From NCBI RefSeq assembly GCF_003967515.1, contig NZ_BIFQ01000001.1, forward strand, positions 3,906,001 to 3,970,000: 64,000 bases of DNA, written 5' to 3'. The position numbers were made by a program, and so were the translations under genes. Below the pieces are notes generated by a model. That model had not been told where the DNA came from, made no database searches, and saw only the letters and a list, made by a program, of their open reading frames with translations. The DNA is from Dictyobacter aurantiacus (GTDB taxonomy: Bacteria; Chloroflexota; Ktedonobacteria; Ktedonobacterales; Ktedonobacteraceae). Shown here one piece after another: positions 29,476 through 37,300 of this stretch. Within the stretch, counting starts at the first letter, position 1. Each line of letters starts with the position of its first letter.

Positions 29476-29988
29476 ATGATATACCGTCTTGACCTGAGAA
29501 CCTTACTACTTATGCTTGGACAAAGTACGGGCAGTCTGCGTGCCGAATTTTCACATGTGCCCGGGATAAAAGATCGCTGCCATATTTTTCTACAACTTGA
29601 GGAAGGATCTATTAGAGCCTGTTCAGTGAAAGATAGATGGGGCAAGGAGATCGTCTCTGGAGAAGCAGCAGTTAAACTGGTACAGAATCAAGTGCTTGAA
29701 TGGAACTTTACAGAAACTCAGCTACCAGGGAGAGCACAGAATGTACCGTCTCGCTCTCGTGTACCGGCATCATCATCACCCATCCCTTATCGCACGTATC
29801 CAATTCTCCAACAGGATTTTATGACATGGCCTCGCTTGTATCGAGATGTCTACGCGCTAAGTGATGGCAGGTCATCTGTCAATCATATCGTCATGTTGTT
29901 AACACATGAGCAAAACGCCGAAAAAGTACTCGAAGTGTTTGTAGTCTTGCACCGTCAAGGATTGATCGCGTTTTATGGAGGGCAATAA
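29476..29988 (+). CDS. Hypothetical protein
   Basis: 170 residues, not recognised. The N-terminal part (LLLMLGQSTGSLRAEFSHV ... CHIFLQLEEGSIRACSV) resembles the strand pattern of small effector or DUF4388-like modules used in bacterial signalling. The C-terminal part (YALSDGRSSVNHIVMLLTHE, then VLEVFVVLHRQGLIAF) looks like a winged-helix-style end. No membrane segment or signal. The ribosome site is weak (AAAGAA). It is followed by a membrane protein gene 65 bp downstream on the same strand, which suggests a shared transcript. Confidence 0.5.
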   Translation: MIYRLDLRTLLLMLGQSTGSLRAEFSHVPGIKDRCHIFLQLEEGSIRACSVKDRWGKEIVSGEAAVKLVQNQVLEWNFTETQLPGRAQNVPSRSRVPASSSPIPYRTYPILQQDFMTWPRLYRDVYALSDGRSSVNHIVMLLTHEQNAEKVLEVFVVLHRQGLIAFYGGQ

Positions 29989-30053
29989 ATGGCATTAACA
30001 TCTGATACCGTATCACATTTTCGGGAATGCTAGTAAAAGGGAGAGGTTTTCTG

Positions 30054-31205
30054 ATGAGAAGATCACCACTAAATCCGCTTCCAGTGGAAGACGATATTTC
30101 TAATGAGGTTGCAGAGCTTATTGAGCTTGATCCTCGCATACATGAGCGAGATGGGATATTTAAGTTTTGGTACCATCTCACCGCACCGCCCATGCAGCCG
30201 CTAACCGCAAGCTTTGAATTACGCGAAGCTGCGCGTATGGGAAGACTCACAAGTACAGTGCTTGCGATAACTGCTGGTTCACTGATCATCCTTGCTATTC
30301 CTACTTCGCTTATTCTTCATGCGCCAGCACTCTTTATTGTTCTCTGTGTACTCCTCACTATCATTAGTTTTGCATTATTTTTAAATAGGATTGGCAAAGG
30401 CTTCACCGGCCGGTTGATGGTCGTCATAGCGATGAACATCTCGCTTGCTATCTCTATTCTTACCTGGCCGGGAGGTTTAACAACCAATACACTCCCCGTT
30501 TTTGATATCATGGTTGTAGAACCAACACTTGTAGCGTTAGCGCTCTTACCGCCCGCAAGTGTTTTTATCATAGCATTGGTTAACACAGCCTTCATAGGCC
30601 TGGTTTTCTACAAGATGCCTTATGCTCCTGATTTAATGCAAACGATGAAGGTTGATGGCTATGAAGTCGTGACACGCCCTCTCTATCTCCTTCTTTTTGT
30701 GATAGGGGTGATCTATCCCGTAATGCGCAACGTTCTACGTGCCCTTGCTCTAGGAGATAGAGCAAAAGAGATTGCTAAAGTGCAACGCTTTATGGCTAAC
30801 CGCGAAGCTGCCATGGCCCGAGAAAAGCAACAACTCGATGCAGATATTCAGAAGATAGTGAATTCAGTCTCAAAGATAGCGAATGGAAGCATCCAGACTC
30901 AAATTTCACTACCCGCTGCCCAGAGCCTCTGGCCAATTGCGGGAGCACTGAATACCTTGTATGCGCGCATACGTGGTGCCCGGCAAAGTGAGCAGGAGCT
31001 CCAACACACCAGAAATGCCGCCGCCAATCTCGTCAACGCCATCCATCGGAGCAAACAAAACCGTATGCCACTTCAGCTTGAGCGGAGTGGAAACCCCATC
31101 ATTGATGAAATAATTCTGGAACTGACCGTGAATCAATCATCTACACATCCCCTTTTGGAGCAGGAAGGTAAGGGGCCAGAAAGAAACCAATTCGTGCAAG
31201 GTTAA
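30054..31205 (+). CDS. Multi-pass membrane protein with cytoplasmic HAMP-like/coiled-coil tail
   Basis: 383 residues. A soluble N-terminus (about 60 residues), then five to six hydrophobic segments (about 65-230: VLAITAGSLIILAIPTSLIL, LFIVLCVLLTIISFALFL, and so on), then a charged helical region with IQKIVNSVSKIANGSIQTQI, the pattern of a HAMP-type signalling helix, and a polar tail. No kinase, cyclase or methyl-accepting domain follows, so it could be a truncated or adaptor-type sensor. ATG at 30054 with AAAGGGAGAGG upstream. Probably transcribed with the preceding unknown gene. Confidence 0.55.
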   Translation: MRRSPLNPLPVEDDISNEVAELIELDPRIHERDGIFKFWYHLTAPPMQPLTASFELREAARMGRLTSTVLAITAGSLIILAIPTSLILHAPALFIVLCVLLTIISFALFLNRIGKGFTGRLMVVIAMNISLAISILTWPGGLTTNTLPVFDIMVVEPTLVALALLPPASVFIIALVNTAFIGLVFYKMPYAPDLMQTMKVDGYEVVTRPLYLLLFVIGVIYPVMRNVLRALALGDRAKEIAKVQRFMANREAAMAREKQQLDADIQKIVNSVSKIANGSIQTQISLPAAQSLWPIAGALNTLYARIRGARQSEQELQHTRNAAANLVNAIHRSKQNRMPLQLERSGNPIIDEIILELTVNQSSTHPLLEQEGKGPERNQFVQG

Positions 31206-31276
31206 CCTGTGCGATAGATACAGGCCACCATGAGTTTTTCAGCATCTTTTTAGGGTTCATAGAAGGAGATTAAAAC

Positions 31277-32578
31277 GTGTCCAGGCTTATTTCAACGTCA
31301 GATGAATCTGTTGTACCTGGTTCCTCTTTACAGCAAGATGATAGTAATCTACCTGCAGCGTTAAGGGTTCCTACACAATCCAAATCACCTGGCTGGCAAT
31401 TATTTTTAAGCCTTGCCAACCTGGTCGTTTGGATGTGTACTATTCCAACGTTCCAGATATTGTTGCCCAATCAAATCAATGCTCTTGACTCTGCCAATAA
31501 AGTAGCACTACTTGCTGGTATTTCTCTGGCCGGTGGTATCGCGGCTATTCTAGGAAATTTACTGGCCGGTGCGCTTTCTGATCGCACAACTTCTCATTTC
31601 GGTCGCCGCCGCCCCTGGATTCTCGCAGGCGCTCTTCTTTCCGCCCTCTCGCTGGTACTACTCGGGCTGGCTCCGACAATTCCAGTGGTCGCAATAGGCG
31701 TGATTCTTTTCCAGTTTTGTATCAATCTCGATATTGCTAGCCTGGCGGCCCTTGTTCCTGATCAAGTGCCACTACGTCAGCGTGCCACAGCATCTGCATT
31801 CGTTGGATTAGCGCTACCTGTAGGTTCTGTGGTTGGACTGGCGCTAATTGCTCAGGTATTCAATGGTGCACGCATATCCTATTTTATGCTGGCGGCTGTA
31901 CTTGTTGTCGTCATTGTGCTCTTCGTCCTGTTTGTACGAGATGCAGTGCTGCCAAAGGATGTTATGCCAGCATTTCAGAGCAAGCAGTTTTTTGCAAGTT
32001 TCTTCCGACCCCTAAAAAGTCAAGATTTTTCTCTTACCCTGATTGGGCGCACATTTGTTATCTTTGGCTACTATACAGTTGTTGGCTATCTTCTTTATTA
32101 TTTGCAGGATGTCGTCCACTATTCGCAGGCAACCCAGGGAGTAGCGCTCTTTCAAGTTCTTTCGACAGTGGTCCTCGTCGTTGCAACTATTACCAGCGGA
32201 GCGATCTCGGACCGTCTACAAAGAAGAAAGCCATTTGTGATCATCGCTTCCTGCACTATGGCCCTCGCTCTCATCATCCTCGCCTTTTTCCCACTATGGC
32301 CCCTGGTGCTCGTGGCCGCCGCCATCCTAGGATTAGGCTTTGGAATTTTTCTTTCAGGTGACCTTGCTCTACAGACGCAGGTGCTCCCAGAACGACACGA
32401 TAACGGAAAGGATCTCGCGATTCTCAATACCGCAAACCTGCTCCCTCAGATCCTTGTTCCTATTGTCGTTGGTGTGGTGCTGGCTATTTTTCACAGCTAC
32501 TCCGCCTTATTCCTTATCGGGGCTATTACAGCATGTGTAGGAGCTGGTGTTATTGTCCCGGTGAAATCAGTTCGATAA
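31277..32578 (+). CDS. MFS transporter
   Basis: 433 residues with about 12 membrane segments in two six-helix halves. Loop 2-3 motif GALSDRTTSHFGRRRPWILAG is the MFS signature, repeated weakly as GAISDRLQRRKPFVII in the second half. The RRRPW form resembles the sugar-porter/GPH-like branch, so import of a glycoside is as likely as export. GTG at 31277 has AAGGAGA 7 nt upstream. It lies before the luciferase-like gene on the same strand and converges on the biosynthetic operon, so a link to that product is possible but unproven. Confidence 0.85.
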   Translation: MSRLISTSDESVVPGSSLQQDDSNLPAALRVPTQSKSPGWQLFLSLANLVVWMCTIPTFQILLPNQINALDSANKVALLAGISLAGGIAAILGNLLAGALSDRTTSHFGRRRPWILAGALLSALSLVLLGLAPTIPVVAIGVILFQFCINLDIASLAALVPDQVPLRQRATASAFVGLALPVGSVVGLALIAQVFNGARISYFMLAAVLVVVIVLFVLFVRDAVLPKDVMPAFQSKQFFASFFRPLKSQDFSLTLIGRTFVIFGYYTVVGYLLYYLQDVVHYSQATQGVALFQVLSTVVLVVATITSGAISDRLQRRKPFVIIASCTMALALIILAFFPLWPLVLVAAAILGLGFGIFLSGDLALQTQVLPERHDNGKDLAILNTANLLPQILVPIVVGVVLAIFHSYSALFLIGAITACVGAGVIVPVKSVR

Positions 32579-32624
32579 ACGGCACCTTTGATTATCTTTA
32601 TTATATAGAAGGAGTTTGCCCTTC

Positions 32625-33551
32625 ATGGCAACTATTCGTCCTTTTCGCTTTAGTGTGGTAGCAGAAGTAGCAAAATCTCGTCACGAATGGATTACCAAAG
32701 CCCGGCGTGCGCAAGATATCGGCTATACAACCTTGTTAGTACCAGATCATTTGAGTTACGATGTTGACCCGGCTGTGAGCTTGATGGCAGTTGCAGATGC
32801 GACATCTTTACGTATCGGAAGCCATGTTTTCTGCAATGACTTTCGCCATCCTCTTATGCTGGCGCGCCAGGCGGCGAACCTCGATCTCTTTTCAGAGGGA
32901 CGATTTCAATTCGGCCTTGGATGTGGTTATCTTGCGCAAGAATACCAGCAAGCGGGCATTCCTTTTGATTCGGTTAGAGATCGTATTTCACGTTTTGAAG
33001 AGGCTCTTCAGATTATTAAAGCCTATTTTCACCAGGAATATGTGGACTTTTCCGGCCAATACTACCACATGCACGAAATGAAGGCGGCAATCAAAACGGT
33101 ACAAAAACCACATCCTCCCATATATGTGGGTGGTGGTGGCAAGCGTGTCTTATCGATTGCGGCGCGAGAGGCAGATATCATAGGTATTAGTGCTCGCAGT
33201 ACCGCAAAAGGGCTGGACTGGACATCTGCCTTATCTGATGCCAATAAAGAAAAACTTCAATGGATACGTCAGGCAGGCGGAGAACGTTTCTCACAGCTAG
33301 AACTCAGTGCAACGATCTTTATTGTTGCTGTTACTGATCATGCTGATGCTGCGGCTCAACAGATTGGACGCCACATTGGCTTGACGGCCCAACAGACACG
33401 AGATTGTCTACATATACTCGTTGGAACAACCGAGCAGATTGTAGCGAAGCTACAAGAGAGGCGTGAGCTCTTCGGTACCTCTTGCATTGAGGTTGTAGAA
33501 GCGCATATGGAAACACTCGCGCCTGTAGTCGCAAAGCTGGCCGGAAATTAA
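32625..33551 (+). CDS. Luciferase-like (LLM class) oxidoreductase
   Basis: 308 residues, a complete (beta/alpha)8 luciferase-like fold: early segment FRFSVVAEVAKS, LLVPDHLSY, LRIGSHVFCNDFRHP, FQFGLGCGYLAQEY, and PPIYVGGGGKRVLSIAAREADIIG. The VGGGG and GLGCG loops bind the flavin, F420 or FMN. The sequence resembles the F420-dependent TIGR03621-like group, but cofactor choice cannot be fixed by eye. ATG at 32625 with AAGGAG upstream; a TTG at 32616 is too near that site. It ends at a 55-bp palindrome facing the thioesterase gene. Confidence 0.85.
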   Translation: MATIRPFRFSVVAEVAKSRHEWITKARRAQDIGYTTLLVPDHLSYDVDPAVSLMAVADATSLRIGSHVFCNDFRHPLMLARQAANLDLFSEGRFQFGLGCGYLAQEYQQAGIPFDSVRDRISRFEEALQIIKAYFHQEYVDFSGQYYHMHEMKAAIKTVQKPHPPIYVGGGGKRVLSIAAREADIIGISARSTAKGLDWTSALSDANKEKLQWIRQAGGERFSQLELSATIFIVAVTDHADAAAQQIGRHIGLTAQQTRDCLHILVGTTEQIVAKLQERRELFGTSCIEVVEAHMETLAPVVAKLAGN

Positions 33552-33606
33552 TAACGATGATCTATAATGCTACAGCCCTGGGCTGTAGCATTATAGATCA
33601 TCGTTA
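33552..33606. terminator. 55-bp perfect palindrome at the end of the biosynthetic operon
   Basis: Arms 33552-33578 and 33580-33606 (27 bp, TAACGATGATCTATAATGCT...) around one base at 33579. It starts at the luciferase-like gene stop codon and ends 13 bp before the thioesterase stop codon, so it probably ends both transcripts. Confidence 0.78.
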
Positions 33607-33619
33607 CCACTTTGCCTGG

Positions 33620-34351
33620 CTAGATGTAGTGGGAGGCGATGATCTCTATAAGCTGGGCCTGGTGGCTGTGGACGAAGAAGTGCCCCGCGGGGAAGATGTG
33701 CAGGTCGATTGGATAGGTGCTCTGCCGCTGCCAATCTTCCAGTTCTTCTGACTTGACCTCTTTATCTTCGCTGCCTCCCAGGACGGTGATGGGGATGTTC
33801 AGGGGCGGCTCCGGCTGGTAGTTGTAGGTTTCGTTGATAGCGAAGTCGGCGCGCAGCGTGGGCAGCAGCAGCTGCATCAGCTCGTCGTTTTGCAGGACGG
33901 CGTCCGGAGTTCCCCCCATATTTTTGAGTGATTGGATAAATTCGGCGTCCGGCAGCTGCCAGGTCTGCGTCTTCTCGCGTGGGAGCTGAGGGGCGCGATG
34001 ACCCGACATAAAGAGATGGGTGGGTGTGGGCAGCTGTTGACGCCGCAGCTCTCGGGTGAGCTCGAAGCCGATCAGGGCTCCCATGCTATGGCCGAAGACC
34101 TGGAACGGCTCATGCAGATAGGGAGTGAGCGCCCGCACCAGTGGAGGTAGCAGGTCCGTTAGCTGGTTGATGGGCGCCTCACCGATGCGGGTCTCGCGAC
34201 CAGGGAGCTGGATAGGGCAGACCTCCACCCCTGACGGCAGGGCCTGCTGCCAGAGGCGGTAGATGCTGGCTCCTCCACCCGCATAGGGGAAGCAGAAGAG
34301 CCTGTTTTTCGGGCGTGCCTGTTTTGACACGATCCAGGATGAACGTTGCAT
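33620..34351 (-). CDS. Type II thioesterase of the PKS/NRPS cluster
   Basis: 243 residues, alpha/beta-hydrolase of the GrsT/SrfD class: LFCFPYAGGGASIYR near the N-terminus, nucleophile Ser89 in FGHSMGALIGFE, Asp in GGSEDKEV and catalytic His in FPAGHFFVHS. Type II thioesterases remove wrong or stalled acyl groups from carrier proteins. It is the last gene of the operon, 21 bp after the NRPS gene. As no thioesterase domain is present on the assembly line, a direct role in product release is also possible. Confidence 0.92.
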   Translation of the reverse strand: MQRSSWIVSKQARPKNRLFCFPYAGGGASIYRLWQQALPSGVEVCPIQLPGRETRIGEAPINQLTDLLPPLVRALTPYLHEPFQVFGHSMGALIGFELTRELRRQQLPTPTHLFMSGHRAPQLPREKTQTWQLPDAEFIQSLKNMGGTPDAVLQNDELMQLLLPTLRADFAINETYNYQPEPPLNIPITVLGGSEDKEVKSEELEDWQRQSTYPIDLHIFPAGHFFVHSHQAQLIEIIASHYI

Positions 34352-34372
34352 AGCTGGTAATACCTATCTGAA

Positions 34373-37300
34373 CTAGAAATAGTAGGTGGCGCAGCCAACC
34401 TGCAGGCCGGAGCCAACCTGGATGATCAGGCCGATGTCGCCGCGCGCCGCTAGCTGCTGATCATTGACCTGTTGCAGCGTGTAGGCCAGTGACGACGTAA
34501 AGAGATCATGTTGAGCCGCGACCGTCACCACCTTGCGCGCATCGACTTTCAGGGTCCGACCCAGCTGACTGTTAAAGTCGGCCGAGATCTGCGGCGGCAG
34601 GATGACGCGGATCTGCTCCAGCGACAGGTTCTCCTGCCGCAAGAGCTCAGCGACGGTCTCCTGGATGCAGCGCAGATAGTGCAGCTGCAGCTGCGGGTCG
34701 CGTTCAAAGTGCATCACCGTCTTGCCGTCGCGCACCATCGAGTGGGAGCGCAACGCCCCCTGGTGCTCGGCGAAGGACTTGAAGACGAAGTGCCCAAAGC
34801 CGATTGCACCATCGGGACTGGATTCAAGCAGCAGGGCCGAGCCGGTCTCCTCGACTCCGGCCAGTTCAACCGGATAGCTCTCGCGGTTATTCTCTACCTC
34901 TGAGGCGACGATCAGGGCCTTGTGCGCCCGCCGCGCCTGGATCAGTCCGATGGCGGCATGGCAGGCATTAAGCGTCCCCAGACCGCCGTTTAAGATGTCC
35001 AGCGCGAAGGTCTTCTTGTCCTCCTGCGTCTCGATATCGGCGTTGATGTTCAGCCTCCCCTCAACCAGGGCGGCCACCGCCGGCTCGCACAGGAAGTCAT
35101 CGCGATAGACGCCCGAATAGATCAGCAGATCGATCTCGCCGCGCTCGTAGGGCAGATTAGCCAGGCAGCGCTCGGCGGCGGCCTCGATCATCTCCAGCGT
35201 CTTCCTCTCTACCTGTGACCCGGCCGGAATCGTCCCAACACGGGCCACCTGGACGCGTCGATTGGCGGGCAGGCGCGAGACAAAGCTCTCCTCCGGCTCA
35301 ATCTTGCTCGGCGTATAGCTGCCCGTCTCGCGGCGGCGGATGCGCTCGGGCAGGTCATCAAAGGTATAGATGGCGGTGCCGATGGTAGCGCCTGATCCGG
35401 TAATGCCGAAGATAGCGTTGTCCCCCGGCTGGATGCGGTTAGAGCGGATATTATCCATCAGCGCGATCATATGCGTGGTGGTGGCCGTATTGCCGCGCTC
35501 CGCGATATTGTTGATCACGCTCTCCTGCTTGCAGAACTCCTCGCCGAAGTACTTGTTGATCTCGCGCGGCACATCATTGATGGTCGTATTGGAGGTCTGG
35601 TGCACGATGATATGCTGGAAGGCCTCCTTGGGCCACTGCGTGCGCTCCATGATCATGCCGGCGTGCGAGACCGCCTGCTTCAGGTTGACGGCCGAGACTG
35701 TCACGGCATCGGTATACATGATGGCGCCGCCGTGTGGCTGATCGGTCGCCTTGCCGATGCAGGCCTCGCTATAGCGGCCCAGCGTATACATCTCGAACTC
35801 GTGGAAGCCGACCTTTTGATCCTGCGAGCGCTCCAGGATCAGGGCCGCGCCACCATCGCCGACCGTCAGGCAGGCCAGGCGCGAATCCATGAAGTTCTCG
35901 ATCTCCTTCTGCGCCGTCAGCGAGAGGTGGCTGATATACTCGCCGCTGACCGCCATGCCGCGCCGGATCAGGCCCGTGCGGATAAAGGCATCCACCACGT
36001 AGGCCGCCGTAAACAGACCGGTGCAGGCATTGGAGACATCCAGCACGATGGCGTTATCGAAGCCGAAGTGCTGCTTGATCTGGATGGCCGTCCCCGGCTC
36101 AAAGGTGAACTGCAGCGGCGCGTTACAGCGCGAGATGTTGCCGCAGACGATCATATCGATATCGCCGGGCCGGTATTTTGAATTGGCCAGGCAGTCGGCC
36201 ACCGCCTGGATAGCGATATCCAGTGAGAACTCGGTCTCGCCAGCCATGCGCCGCGACTTGATGCCGGTCAGCTTCGCCAGCGGGAAGCGGATTGGACGCA
36301 CGCAACCCGCCAGCACCTCCTCGCTCGTAACGACCCTGGGCGGCAGATAGGTGCCCAGGCTCTCGATCAGCGTATTGCCCATCTCCACCGGCTCTGACTG
36401 TTCTGATGTCGGTGCCGTGGCGCGCTCGGGCATGGAGACCGGGGTCTGCGACATGGTCGTTTCAGGTTTTGCCGCTGCTTCTGGTTCCGCCTGCCTGGCG
36501 TCGATGGCCGTAGCTAGCTCGGCGATGGTCTGGAACTCGAACAGCATCTCCAGCGCCAGTGGCAGGTCCGCCGCGTTGGCCCTGGCTACGATCTCCAGAG
36601 CCTGGATCGAGGCGCCGCCCAGGTCGAAGTAGTTGTCGTGGACGCCGACGCGCTGCAGTCCCAGGATCTGCGTCCAGATTTCCGCCAGCTTCTGTTCGGT
36701 CGGCGTGCGCGGGGCCACGTAGGCCACCTCCAGATCGGGACGGTCGCTATCGGGCTCGGGCAGCGCGTCTCGCTTGACCTTGCCGTTGGGGGAGAGCGGC
36801 AGCGCGTCCATAAAGACGAAGGCGCCCGGAACCATATAATCGGGTAGCTGCTGCTTCAGGAAGGCGCGCAGCTCCTCGATGGCTGGCTGCTGGCCTGACT
36901 GCTCCGGCACCAGGTAGGCCACCAGGCGCTTATTCCCCATCGCGTCGTCGCGGGCCACCACCACCGACTCGGCGATGGCGGCGTGTTGATTGAGCGTCGC
37001 CTCGATCTCGCCCAGTTCGATGCGGAAGCCGCGAATCTTGACCTGGTAATCGATGCGGCCCAGGAACTCGATGGTGCCATCCTCTCGATAGCGGGCCAGA
37101 TCGCCGGTCTTAAACAGTCGCGCGTCTCCCTTCTCGCTGAAGGGATCGTGCACGAACCTCTCGGCGGTCAGCTCGGAACGGCGGTGGTAGCCACGGGCCA
37201 GGTTGACGCCGCCGATATGCAGCTCTCCCGGCAGATTGACCGGGACCGGCTGCATGGCCGCATTCAGGATGTAGATCTGCGTATTGGCGATCGGACGGCC

